Position numbers and translations under genes: made by a program
Part shown: piece by piece, positions 23,701-36,084 of the stretch
Layout of the letters: each line of letters starts with the position of its first letter
Position numbering within the stretch: position 1 is the stretch's first letter
NCBI GenBank assembly: GCA_032433595.1
Contig: JASWJB010000114.1
Span: 54,151-118,150 of the forward strand
Source of the DNA: Conoideocrella luteorostrata
Lineage: Eukaryota > Ascomycota > Sordariomycetes > Hypocreales > Clavicipitaceae
Length of the DNA: 64,000 bases
Reading direction: 5' to 3'
Notes under the pieces: generated by a model
The model's input: the letters and a program-made list of their open reading frames with translations, nothing else
Told to the model about the DNA's origin: nothing
The model's database searches: none

Positions 23701-26700
23701 GGAAAAGCGTCTCATCGACATCGGTATCAATGACGTTCATAACATTGAAACCATATATCCAGTCGAACCCGCCCTGCAGGAGGTTCTAATTGCGCAGGCT
23801 CGCGACGCCAACTGCTTTCACGTCAGCCGGACATATGAGCTTATGAGTCAAGATGGGTCTCTGGCTGATCAGGGCAAGCTCTGTGCTGCCTGGGAAACAC
23901 TTGTCGCCACGCATAGTGTCTTGAGGAGTATCTTCATCGACAGCCTTTCTGAAAAGGGGCTTTTTGATCAGGTCGTCTTGAAGAAAATATCGCCTGCTAT
24001 GCTTTTCATTGATTCCAACGACCCAAAGGAGACACTTTCGTCGCTACCACCGATGAAAGTATCACCGTCACAACCCAGGCACAGACTTTCTGTGAGCCGA
24101 TCGAACAAGGTGACCTTTCTGAGATTTGATTGCAGCCAGAACTTGTGCGATGTGAGTATTTTGGCGTTTCTTGCCCGGAAATTTTTCTTCAACGTGCTAA
24201 CTGCAAGCTAGATGATCGCTATTCAAAACTTGGTGACACAGCTGAGACAGTTGTATATGGATAAGAGATTGACGATTGCTGAACCTCTCCCTCCGCGGAA
24301 ACAGCGTCATATTGCAGCCCTTGATGCCCCTCGCTGTGTTGATATATGGAAGGCCAACTTGAGCGGCGCAACGCCATGCATCTTTCCCCATCTTGCCATC
24401 AAGGACCAGGGACGTCTCGCATCTCGAGGAATCAGTCTCGACATCAGTCGTTACCAACTATCCTCATTTTGCTCAGAGAATGAGCTGAAAATAACAACGG
24501 TGATCCAACTGGCATGGGCTTTCGTTTTGCGTACGTATGTAGGTGAAGACCGTGTTGTCTTCGGCTACCAACAATCTGGACGAGACGAGGTCCTGATGCC
24601 AGACACGCCACATTACGTGGGGAGTTTGGCAGCCATCATCCCATGCATGGTTGATTTCTCTCCCACTTGCACTGTGCTTGACGTACTGTTGAATCTGGAG
24701 AGGGTGTGTCGGGACTCCAAGACGACTGAAATCCCAACTCTAGCTGAGATTGAGCACTCTCTTGGCATCCAGGACCAGCGCCTCTTCAATACTTGCATCA
24801 CTTGCCAGGACGTGTACGATACCATCTTGACTGATTCTGATTCACTGGACAACAGCGGCTGGGAACCTGTCCTTCTTTCCAATTCCGTAGATGGCAACTG
24901 TGATTTGTCGCTCTGTGTGACACTCCGCGACGACCGCATTCAAGCAGATGTCAGCTATGCATGCCTCTCCCCGGACCAACTCCACAACGTCATAAATACT
25001 TTTCAACGCGCGCTGCAGATCATCATAAACACACCAGGGCAGCCACTTTCACAAGCCGACTTGTTCACAGAGCACGACTTCCAGCAGATTATGAACCCCG
25101 ATTGGGAACCGGATCAAACAGACACCAAGATCTCGGCATGTCTGCACAAGTTGATATGGAGACAATGCCGAGCTCGACCATACGCAACAGCTATCTATGC
25201 ATGGGACGGCGAGCTTTCTTACGAGCAAGTTGAAGCCAATGTCACAAAACTCGCCACTTATCTCGTCAATCGTGGTGTCGGGCCCGGCGTCTTGGTGCCG
25301 ATCGTCTTGGAGAAGAGCCGGTGGTCACCAGTCATCATGCTGGCTGTTCTGCAGGCTGGCGGGTGCTTCGTTTGCCTCGACGCTCAAGACATGGCTATGG
25401 TCGAGGCCATGATTCGCCAGATTGAACCACAGCTCGTGGTTGTGACCGAAGGGGCTTGGAAGCACGTCAGCCAGTTCATCAGGAGTTGTGTTCTCATCAA
25501 CGAAACATTTCTTTCCTCTTTGCCGCCGCAAATCACCGTATTCGAGAAGGATCCCCATCCACAGCAAGCGGCCTGCGCTTTTCTGGCACCAGGAACCCAA
25601 CGACCAAAGGGTGTCTTCTTCACACACGAGTCTCTCTGCTCTATTTTGACTGAGCAAGGGCCTGCGTTGAAGATCCACAGCAACAGCAGAGTGCTTCAGC
25701 TGTCCGCCTACACGGTTGATGTGGCACTTGTGGAAATTTTAGGCACAATGCTCCATGGCGGCTGTGTTTGCATCCCTTCAGCATTGGAAAGAGTGAATGA
25801 CTTGGAAGGCACACTGGCTAGGATGGATATAACATGGACTTATATGACGACGGTCTTGTCGCGAAAGATCAACCCTTCTACCGTACCAAATCTCCAGACC
25901 ATCTGTTTCCGGACCAGGACACTCGACGAGGATACATTCAAGCCGTGGCTGGGAAATAGGGACGTTCTTCTTGCATATGGCGCGCCGGAGGTTTGTCCAT
26001 TGGCTATCTCCGTGTTCAGCATCTCTCAAGAGAGTGACACGAACATTATTGCCCCGCCAATGCTGGGCCGATTTCTCATTCTCAACCCCGAAGACCCCAA
26101 GAAGCTTATGCCTTTTGGCGCTGTGGGCGAATTGGCGATTGACAGCCCCATCATCACCCCTCACAAGTATGTTCACGGCAACCCTCTTGTCGACCCTGCC
26201 GTATTCGACAACAACCCCCACGGTCATAGAAAATGGCGGTATTTGCGAACTGGTCATCGCGTACGGTATCTGGACCGTGGCCATCTCCGCTTCCTCGACA
26301 CCATGCGGGATGAGGTCGGAGCCAACGGGTCACCAGCGTTGACTGCCGTCTTGGAAAAACAGATTCGAGAATGCCTCGGGGGTGATGTTGATGTTGCAGT
26401 GGAGCCCATCACCACAAACGAGACAATCAACTCGCTGGCAGCGTTCCTGGAATTCGGCGATGGCGAGTTTGTCGGACCATCTGAGCTGGACAAGCTGAGT
26501 GTGCAGATGAGATCCAAGCTTGCGGCCGCGAAATGGCTTGCAGAAACCTCCATGGCCCAAAAGGCCAAACTGGGCAAGGCGGCTTCACCTCATTGTGCCC
26601 CGACAATCTTCATTCCCATTCGAAGATTCCCGCTGTCCACTTCGCTGAAGACCAACAGACGCAAGCTGCAGAAGATGGCCTCTCCGTTCTCGTACACCGA

Positions 26701-29317
26701 GCTACTGGATCTGGCAAACGTGCCTTTCAGCAGCCAACCCTACTTCACGGGCATCCAAAGCAAGCCACTGCCTCTAACGCAGACTGAGGAGTCGATGCGT
26801 CTCATCTGGGCGGCGGTTCTGCACGCCATGGTGGCTGACATTAGAACCACGGACAGCTTCTTCAACGCCGGTGGTGATCGTCTTCTTGCAATGAGAATGG
26901 TTTTGTCATGTCGCCAGAATGGCTACAACGTATCCATCAATGACGTCCTCAACGGTGCAACACTGACGGAAATATGTCAGTCTCTAGAAATTGGAGAGCA
27001 TCAACATCATCATCCTAATCAACCTACCAAGCCATCCAAGACTAGGAGCTCCCCTAAACCCAGCGCAATCGCCCACAAGCTACCAGAGGGCGCCGACCAT
27101 GGCTTTGTCAAGCTTATTGTCGCACCACAGCTTGAAATCCCATGGAACGACGTTCTCGACGTTTCCGAAGCATCATCTCACCAGCTACATTGTCTCGAAC
27201 CAAGTCTGTACGGGTCGAGAAGCGATGTCCGTTGCCTTGTCATCAACTTCAACGGAGCTCTTCGACACCAACGACTCCAGGATGCCTGCGAGGCGCTGAC
27301 ACGATTGCATCCCACTCTGCGAACCGCCTTTGTGGTGCACGACTGCAACTTATTCCAGGTGGCCATCGACTCGTTCCGCGCAGACTTTGACTACAAGTCT
27401 GTTGCGGCATCGTCTCTCGACAAGGAGGCGCATCACGCCGTGAAGCGTTACCAGAAGGAGGCACTACAGCTTCGAAAGCCGGCCACGAAATTCACCTTTC
27501 TAGATGCCGGACAGCAGGGAGGAAGCCTCATAATCCGCTTCAGCTACGCCCAAGTCAGCGAATCTTCACTGCCAAGACTTGTCCAAGACTTCGTCAAGCT
27601 GTACGAACACCCCGCTACTGAACTCAAGCGAACCACCTTCTTCGACTATACACGTGCCTTGAGGGGTGCCCGCTACGATGACAGCATGTTCTACTGGAAG
27701 AAACGCCTCGAAAAGGCCAAGATGACGCAAATTGTGCCACAGTCAAAACCTCTCCCGCCCGCGTCCGAAGTGAAGACCATGAAGGAACACGTCAGGATTT
27801 CGCCGCTGAACGAATTCAGTATCACTTTTGACAGTGTCCTGAAGGCAGCGTGGGCCACCGTCCTGGCCACCTTATCCGGCAAGCCCGACGTGGTGTTCGG
27901 CGAGGTCGTTGAGGGTCGTCGCCTCAAGCTCGAAACAAGCGTGGATGTCTCATCCATTGCCGGCCCCATGGAGAACATTGTTCCCATTCGGGTGCGTTTC
28001 CCTATTGTGAACAGCTCGCCCTTGCAGGTTCTCCAGCTCATCCAGCGGGACAGTGCGACTTCGCTGCCCTACGAAGCTATGGGTGCGCAGAAGATTGTGC
28101 ATGAATGCACAAACTGGGCAAATTGGTCGAGGTTCAGCACTGCCGTGAGGCACAGATCGCAGGTGCCCGTGGATGGAACCACTACGCTGAACATTGATAA
28201 CACCACGTTTACGTATGATCTCGTCCAGCCACAGGTTCGAGATGTTCCCGATCTGTTCGCCCACTCGACCATGATAGCACCCGACAAAGTATGCCTCACG
28301 ATCGAATACTCGCCGGACCGCGTGCCAGAACAATTCGCCGAGACGGCAATGGGTCTTCTTGTCGCCTCGGTCGAAACCCTAGCCTGCTACGACACCATCA
28401 GTCAGCCAATCCTCCAGCCCTCAAGCGACTATGAGGCTCTCCAGCCACGCATGCTCCACGAGCAGCCCGAACCGGACGCTTCCGAACCGAGCTGCGCGAA
28501 GTGGTTGTCTGCCGAACAGCGCGACAATCTTCAGCAGTTCCTCATCTCAACGTGGAACGAGATCCTCCACCCAGCCACCCGGGGGCTCTCGGAGCCAGAG
28601 CTGCTGTCGTCCTGCTTCTACGACATCTCCGGCTCCATCTTGCCGGCGTATCTCTTCGCCGAGCGCTTCAACACTGACCTCCGTAAAGTCGAAATCGAGG
28701 GCATTCACACCGTGCGCGTCACCGCCGTGGAACTCATCTCCACACCCACCATAACTGGCCAAATGGCCCTAATTACCCGAAAAATGGAAGCTGCCGGCGT
28801 CCTCTACAAGCCCGGCCGCAAGAAGCCCGTCGTGGGCAGTTTTCACGCAGGCTTCCCCCCAAGCAAGAATGGTGGCAATGCCTCTTCAAACTGGACGCTC
28901 CTATCCAAGACCAAAGGTCTTCGTCGGTTCCGCCACGGCAACAACAACAGCAGTCACGGCTCCATGAGGGACTTTTCCAACAAGGCTGGCGACTGGATGA
29001 AGTCCTGCGTGAACCTCAGCAAGGAGAAGAGCCCCGTCATAGCGGAGGGCAATGTCCGCGAAGACCCAGGCTGGGAGGTCATCGGCCGGGATGGCATCGG
29101 CATGAAGGAAAGCAGGGGCATAGAGACTGTGCCGGAGGCCGCAGTGGAGATTGGTACAAGTGCCGTGGTTGTTGTGCACCATCACCACAGGCACGGACCG
29201 GAAGGAGATATCAGTCCTTTGAGTGGCGAGGAGCCGCCCAAGGATGATTGGAAAGATGAGTCGAGGGATAGGAGTAATTCGATTTCCCCAAGGAGTTGGA
29301 TGGGTGGCAATGCTTAG
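20756..29317 (+). CDS. Divergent NRPS-like megasynthase with E-C-A-T-C-T-like layout
   Basis: Two exons, 20756-24151 and 24212-29317, are joined by a 60-bp intron (donor GTGAGT, branch GCTAAC, acceptor CTAG, phase 0). The protein is 2833 aa, or 2805 if the better-context ATG at 20840 is used. Residues 1-335 are low complexity. Residues 340-455 resemble the small C-terminal subdomain of an adenylation domain (PDVWVMLKSM, RKVQTWVQNL). Residues 523-965 are an epimerization-type domain with HHLVVDLKSW (659-668) and TVGWFT (806-811). Residues 993-1425 are condensation-like, with DCSQNLC where HHxxxDG belongs. Residues 1445-1950 are adenylation-like, with A3 reduced to APGTQRPKG, A7 to LRTGHRV and A8 unrecognisable, though the A10 lysine region SLKTNRRKL persists. 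The carrier at 2013-2029 reads GGDR instead of GGDS. A second condensation-like domain (2110-2532) has SYAQVSESSL in place of SHAQYDGxSL. A last carrier-like segment (2575-2618) also lacks the serine, and a charged tail follows. The frame is fully intact. I cannot name a product. Confidence 0.85.
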
Positions 29318-29865
29318 TCTCGTCTCTTTTTTTTTTCCTGGCCATCTCTGTCTACTTTCTTTTCCCTTTTTAAAAAAAATTAGTAATGGAAAAGGGAACC
29401 TCTCCTTGTATAGTCAACTGGGTGGATATACAGTCAGTCATGCCAGTCATGCCTTTACCTTTGAGCCGGCGTTTGGAAGGGCATTGCCGGAACATACAGT
29501 TCTTTCTTTTCTTTTGTATAAGACCCGTAATATAGAGTATCAAAAAGAACGCATATTGCAAATTCTGGCTGTGTCTCGTGGTGAAGCAAGCGCACCCCCA
29601 CGTCCCCCCCCCTCAACACCTGTCCCTGTAAGTGTATATTGATCGCATCGTAGACGATGAATATACATATATATATTGCATGCGGAAGCAAGTACGTGTG
29701 CCCGTGCCCTCATTACTGACCGACAGAGCACACCACCACCGCGGGCGATGAGAACCCAAAACCCACCACTCAACTGCCTATTGCTACACTGTTCCCCGTA
29801 CTCCGTAGAGCCTACAGCCCTAACTAGGCCTAGCCGTGATCTTCTCATGTGAGACGAAGACGTTG

Positions 29866-29896
<31 letters not shown>

Positions 29897-30512
29897 GTGC
29901 TAAGCCCACAACACGTCGCTTTACATCTCCCCAAAACTGCATCATTGTGATAGCACGAAATAAACATCCCACACGAGCAGCCCATATCATTTAATAGTGT
30001 ATTGCTCTTGCTTTGCAGACCATCCTATTTTTGTACAATCCCAAGGTTGGAGAATCTGGCGCACCGCCATCATCACATCTACCGTTTACTCCACCCAATG
30101 CAGTGTCAATCAATTCCAACTGTAAATAAAATCGAGATCCATCGTGATAAAAACGGAAACACTTGACAAACTTGAACAACAAACAATAATATAATGAACC
30201 TAGGGTATAAATCTTGTTCTTGGGAGAAAATAAAAGAGAACCTTCTTTCCACTAACCATCACCACTTCATGCTTCAATACCATGAGTTCGGTTCCTCCCA
30301 AAACAAAACCAAAAAAAAAGAAACAAACAAACAAACAAACAAACACAACATCTTTTCCGAGTCATATGGGGTCCGGTACTCCAACTCCGTAACAAGATCG
30401 CTCAGCTTGATATGTCAACTAGTAAAAAGGGAACGTCGGCGCGAGATATCTATATATGTACGTCGTCGTTAAAGGCAACAACGGGCAAACAAAAACATCA
30501 GCATGATTCTAA
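29318..30512. other. Convergent intergenic region, NRPS-like gene and OPT transporter
   Basis: This is the 3' flank of both genes. It contains T-rich tracts just after the NRPS-like stop, a TACTCCGTA word at 29799, a TCGTCA microsatellite and an AAAC run (about 30321-30344). There is no supported gene. Confidence 0.6.
29866..29895. repeat. TCGTCA microsatellite, five copies
   Basis: Five exact tandem copies of the hexamer TCGTCA lie between two convergent genes. Confidence 0.9.
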
Positions 30513-33149
30513 TTAGCTGAACTGTCCTTTTTGAGGACCAAAGGACTCGCCAGGAGCTAGATGCTTAAGTGCGCAGGCGCTGCCCTCACAGCCCATCTCT
30601 GAAACGTTGTTGCCCCACCAGTTGAAATCTGTTTCAGTATATTGCAAGCTGAAGAAGATGATGATGCCTGCAATGGCAATGCCGCACGACCATGCTGCTG
30701 AGAGAACAAAGTTGTACTAAAAAGGGTTAGTCGACGGGAAATGGCTTTCCAAGCTAGTTGTGAATGAGACACGGCTACATACCTTGGACCACAGACCAAG
30801 GAACCTGGTTTTTAGGTAGATCCATGAGAAGTAGGCAATGGGCACGGACGGCCAGACATAGGACATGTTGTACGGTGCCCAGACAATACCTCCGTAGAGG
30901 ATAACAACAGGGTGTAGCTGACGAGCCCAAGTCCACTTGGGAAACTTCTTGTTCAAGGCCCAGATGAAAACGACAACGACGACTCCGAGCGGGAACCCGA
31001 CCAGGGTCTGGCTGTACTGGCCCTTGTGTCCAAAGATCTTTGCGGGACCAACCGTACCCCACAAAACAGAAGCAGTGAAGAATGTGTTCACACCCGGGCA
31101 GGTGAGCTTGTACTGAGCTTGGGGCGTGCAAACGTCATTGATGCTGGTCATCTGGAAGTTGAGTACACCAATGCAAACGATTGTGCTGAGGAACGTGGCC
31201 ACCATCTGTGCGACGAAAGTCTGGCGAGGGGGGATTTTGACGTAGTGCGCAAGCTTCAAGTCATTACAAAACCATATTGCGTGAGCACAAGTGACATATC
31301 CAAAAGACTTGAAATAGTTCATGGCGAGGGCATTTCCATCAACCCAGGAACCACCCACAAATTCGGCCAGTACATTGAGTGTCACCTCAACACCAGTCAT
31401 CGCCTTGATGATGCCCACAGGGATGACAAAGATAACACAGAGTGCAAGACCCCAGAAAACCACCCCGGGTGACGTATGAGTCTCCCATCCAACGATACCA
31501 GAAACACCAAAGGCAATGGCGATGGCTAAGCAAAGAAGGTACCACCATTCGGGAACTTCGGGATACGCCTTCATCAGTCTGTTGTGTACATCTAGGACGC
31601 GTTCCTCTTTAACGGGTCTCTTCTTCAAGCGCAGGTTGATGAACAGAGCTTTGAAGCCCATCGCAATTTCATGGCGGTGATACAGGACAGCATACGTGAG
31701 AGTCGAGGTATAGATGGCGAAGAAGAACATGTAAATGACGACATTGCCTGCTCCAAGGTACGGGGGCGAGTAGTCAGCGTACAATTGAGGGTTGAACAAA
31801 CCGTGGTCGTCAGTTGCTCTGGAAATGTTGTAAAGGTTAGCCCAACGGTCATAGACTCTGTTGGTGTTGATTGGCAAATAGCCAGTGTTGTACACATTCT
31901 TGTACCAGAAAATTAGGACGACCCAGAACGAAACAAACACGCCAATAAAACGATTGAGTGTGCTGAAGAAAGGCACCATGAGGGGGTCGGCAGAGTCCCA
32001 CAGAAGAACGTTCCAATCCCAAGTAGGGAATGGATTCAATCCCAGGCCATTGTTGATGCCGGTAATGATGTTTAAATCGCGGTGACCCGGGGCAATCCAG
32101 CTGATCCAGTTGAACTTGGACAAACTCTCCCAAATATAATTGGGGAACCAGAACCACACGAACATGGCGGCGAACATGAGATAGAAGAACTTGATGCGAG
32201 AAATGCGCCAAATGGACCGGAAGGGACCGCCTACAGGCGGGTTCGCATCGGTGTGAAATGCTGAATTAAGAGCAATTGTGACGAGCGAGGCGGGCCAGAC
32301 GCAGTAGGACGGATAGACGAGGAAGCGACGGCAGAGGCCGGCGATACCATAGCCAATGAAGTTGGTAGCGAGGGCGATCAGAAGCTGGTAGGCGAAATGC
32401 GAGGCATAGGGCTGATCGAAATACTGGGGAAGGTATTGCACCCAGATGATGTAATTCGTATACGGGGTGTTGTAAGCCACATTTGCCATGATGGTGATGA
32501 GCATGTGTTCCTTCTTGGAGAAAGGCCCTGGGTTGAGTGAATGTCGGACGCCAAAGAGCGTAAAGCCCTTGTCAGGAAGCCAATTTTGCGCAGCCTTGCC
32601 GATTGGGTAGGCAAGAAGCTGTGCGACGTTTGCCATGACGCGGATGGCAGGTTGGCGAATGTCAAAGAGCTGATTGACAAAGGCAAGCAAAACAGAGAAG
32701 AGAAGGCCGATAGTCCAACTGCGTATAGTGGAACACGGCGTAGTAGGATCGTCCTTGTTGCTGACAACTGCACGCACCTCGGCGTAGGGGCTGTTACTGG
32801 TGACAAGGGCGGCCTCGAGCTTCATTTCTTGAATAAGGTGTTGATGCTGATCAGGGTTTTCGAATACAGACTCATTCTCAAGAAACGTCTTGACTTTTTC
32901 GATGACTGTTGTGGGGAAATTCGGGTCTTTTTCGTGGATTTTGCGGACTCGGACCATGATTTCGCGGACTTCTTCTAAGGTGTACTGGGAGGCGAGCTCC
33001 TTGGCTTCGAGGAGGTCATCTTCCGTGACGTTCAAGTCATGCTCAGTCGCGGTGGGGGTGTGTGGTTGTTCGCCTCCACGGCCGTCAATGTTGTCATCTT
33101 CATCATATGAGAAAGGTTCCTGTACGTCGCACTCGGCGCTGGTCAGCAT
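30513..33149 (-). CDS. OPT-family oligopeptide transporter (PT clade)
   Basis: This is a proton-coupled plasma-membrane importer of small peptides, of the Isp4/Opt type. Two exons, 30783-33149 and 30513-30716, flank a 66-bp intron (donor GTATGT, branch CTAAC, acceptor TTTAG, phase 0). Splicing replaces a spurious tail with YNFVLSAAWSCGIAIAGII, giving 856 aa. The start ATG is the first after an in-frame TGA nine bases upstream. An acidic cytosolic N-terminus of about 140 residues leads to the conserved SPYAEVR..DDP..P..T.R.W signature (120-147). The NPG motif (LNPGPFSKKEH, 205-215) and the KIPPR motif (638-642), the latter typical of the peptide-transporter clade, are both intact. More than a dozen hydrophobic segments are evident. 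The C-terminal region ends in an extracellular-type FNWWGNNV segment, as in other family members. The substrate is not inferred further. Confidence 0.93.
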
Positions 33150-35435
33150 TGCTATTCAACAAGTTTCGCGCCGTCGATAGCTACGCAATGAGGCAAGACT
33201 TGGACTTGTTGGGAGGCTCTTGCACTGGGGATCTTGGATGTACGAGTCCTGTAATGCTGGTTGGTAGAGCGTCGTCTTCATCTCGAATGGCAGTATATTC
33301 CCCAGCAAATCTAATGATGCCGAACGGCCGAGGGCCAAGCTAGAAGGTAAGGAAAGAATCGCGGCACATTGAATCGGCAGGCTTTACGAGGAGCAGCGAG
33401 TCGTCACTTCGGAGGGGGGGTATTATCTTACCGAATTGTGTTCTGATTTCTCAGTAGGCGCAACTGAAGGTCGGCGCGAAGTCTCTTCGGCCGCCTCCGT
33501 TGCCGCTTGTTTCTCGTCTTTCACCATGACAGCTGGCTAGAGTTGTGGCTTCGGGTGATAGCCAGGCCAGACCGAGTTGCTGAGGGAAAGCCCTCGCTAG
33601 AATCGTGGAGTCGTTCGCAATGGTGCCAAGATTCGTATGGGTGATCGCTTTATCGCTTGGCCGGGCAGTGCGACTGTCAACAGACAGATCGGAAGCGTCC
33701 TGACTCCAGTAATGGGATGTCGTCGGATGAGTTGGGGGGGTGGAAGTGCAAAGGCATTCAAACGAGTTGAAGACGTGGAGAAGACGTTGATGGAGACGAA
33801 CCTGGAATGCAGGACAAGATGCGCAGAGAAGTTGGAGGGGGCGGCCGGATTCTTCCTGGCTGGCTGGTGCTGGGTCTGGGCCGTGAGAGATCGGAAGTAC
33901 TCCCTCCCCCAATATGCGTGTGCAAGATACAAGTCAGTAGACCTGGACTGGACGTGATATGCTGACCGGTACGGGCACTGGTTAGTGCCGGCCGGCTACC
34001 CCCACTGTGCAGTCGCCAGGCGATTGTTTTGGTTAGTGGATGAAGGAGCCAAAGTCCAGCGCATGGGGCACATCTTTCCAGGCGGGAGGTGCCCGGAGAG
34101 TCACGGTTACCTGCACTGCATCCTGCCTCTCTAGGTACGGAGTAGGTATGTGATGGTTGATTGCAAATTCTCTCAAGAGCACAGTCTCTAGACAAGTGTT
34201 TCCTTCCGCGGAGTAGTTGTCCTTTGTCAATCCGGAGCACGCAGTAACTACTGTAGATCCTGCAACACATCGAGTTATTGCACACCGGAGTCTCTCAACC
34301 CTATCGTGCAGGTTGACCAGTTTGCCATGCACTCTCCGTCCAGGGATTCAGCAAAAAAAGAGGGTCTGCTGGTGCCGTTCTTCCCGTCCCCATCTCCATC
34401 CATCTCCATCACCACCAGACCGAGCTGCAGCGCTCTTCTCCCTCGTCCGGCAATTCCTGCAACTTCTTTTGGCCATTTGGGTTGGTTGCATCACGTCTGT
34501 CTCCCACCAGATTGCCTAACTGGTCCAGCTACAGCTTAGATTAACTGGCGAACAGACGAAATGAGTCGACATAATCGGCCGGTGCTGCTGGCGGACGCTA
34601 CACTGATGAGACGCTGATGGTGGGCGGCCGCTTCCATGTGCCATGCATTGCGTGGTTCCGTGTCCCGACCATATATCCCCCTCATACAATACCTTCTGCA
34701 ACCAGCAAAGCGTTGCTGTCTTTGCGACCCGGGGCCAATCGCGAGCTCGTATCATTATTGGGCGACGCTGCGTCCTTGACTCGAACTAATCGGCTCACGG
34801 CACACGGCAGCGGTACCAGACCCTGCACTTGAAATCCATCCGCAGTCCGATAGAGTTTCCAACCAATTAGTTGGCTCCAGTTCGTCGACATGGAGCCCCT
34901 CATCAAGAGTTGTTGCTCCATATTCCAAAAGGGGTCAAGAGGGGACAATCGGGCAAACTGGTCTGAGGGGGCAATGCTGGCAGTCCAAGTTTCCGGGTCC
35001 AGCCACAGTCTACTGTGTTGATACCGAACACAACAAGTCGTGGCGGGAGCCTAGTCGGCTCGTGGCACACGCTCAACGGCATCAAAGATACCGGTGGACA
35101 AGACGGAGCGTCTGGGCAGTATTCGTGAATCTCTCATCAATCAACTCGGAGTTAGTGCTACATATTTGCAAGTGCAACACTGTGCTCCATACCCCTCCAA
35201 CCGAATTGCAGACTCCACCCTAGGAAAGTGCAGCAAACAAAGCAGACGACCACTAGAGACATTCTCGGGCCATCTTTGACTCGGAGGTACCATTGATTCT
35301 ACCCACGTCGCACACACTCAGGAAGAAAAAGAATACGGAAACAGGCCGATCGGCGTCGAAGAAGACAGGCCCACCACCACCAACCCGGCTATGTTTGGTC
35401 GATGGTTCTCCACATGATTAAAAAGAACGGGCTAA
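33150..35435. other. Upstream region of the OPT gene and start of gene-poor block
   Basis: Promoter and leader of the OPT gene occupy the first several hundred bases. No further gene is supported. One TACGGAGTA word occurs at 34136. Short ORFs on both strands overlap and have no recognisable domains. Confidence 0.5.
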
Positions 35436-35518
35436 TATTATAAGGGAAGCGTTGTGCAGCACCCCTTTTGTACCCCGCTAACAGAGTAATTTGCGTTGTA
35501 ACCTTATGCAGCGGTTTA

Positions 35519-35811
35519 TATATCTCCTTGATGACCGTAAAGCATCACTTTTCGACTCGAACCCACAGGCACCCCTGTTAACACCGACGACCTATTCCGT
35601 AGAGTGCCCTTAATCGGCGCCGCTCTGCACCAAAGACCCATCGGGGGTGCCAGACGTACAATGTAGCTCTTTATCAATTAGCAAATGACTAGGACTTCTA
35701 TCATAGTGTAAATCAGCAGGCAGAAGAAGTACCCTTGAAGGCGCTGCTTCTAATTTGCTATGGATCCCCGTCATCATAAAAGTGATGCTTTACAGTCACC
35801 AACGAGATATA
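35519..35811. mobile_element. Nested TIR element inside MITE copy 2, with tRNA-like box
   Basis: About 293 bp absent from copy 1 are bounded by inverted repeats of roughly 34 bp with four mismatches. The ends are TATATCTC...GTAAAGCATCACTTTT on the left and its near-complement on the right (AAAAGTGATGCTTTAC...GAGATATA). The insertion point is a TA-rich tract, and a TA target duplication in the Tc1/mariner manner fits, but the AT-rich context prevents proof. On the minus strand, about 35550-35645, it contains a tRNA-like A box (TGGTGCAGAGCGG) and B box (GGTTCGAGTC), plus an 8-bp inverted pair GGCACCCC/GGGGTGCC. The T-stem is not paired, so it is not a working tRNA. It has no ORF of note. Confidence 0.7.
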
Positions 35812-36075
35812 TTTTTTACTCTGTATTTCTACCTTTTTTTAAAAAAAGAATCTTTTTTTACCTTATTATGTGTAATTCTCTTTCGTGGCTTTTACTTAGC
35901 CAGCACACGCTGTGTTGCAAGCTATTGTGCTCTGTACATGCTGAATATATACTGAGTACTGCTGTTTGTAAATTCAGGGTCCAGTTAATGGAAGACTTTG
36001 GGGGCTTAGGAGGCGGCTTATGTAGTAGCCAATTAGCTATGTTTATGGAGTATGACCCCACAAAAAGGGGTGCTG

Positions 36076-36084
36076 TACTCCGTA
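36076..36084. repeat. TACTCCGTA word inserted in a MITE end (filled site)
   Basis: Copy 1 of the MITE reads GTGCTGTACAACGC at this point, whereas copy 2 reads GTGCTGTACTCCGTACAACGC. The 7 extra bases create the word and duplicate the TA. The left inverted repeats of both copies also lack the extra bases, so an insertion in copy 2 is the simpler reading. Confidence 0.85.
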
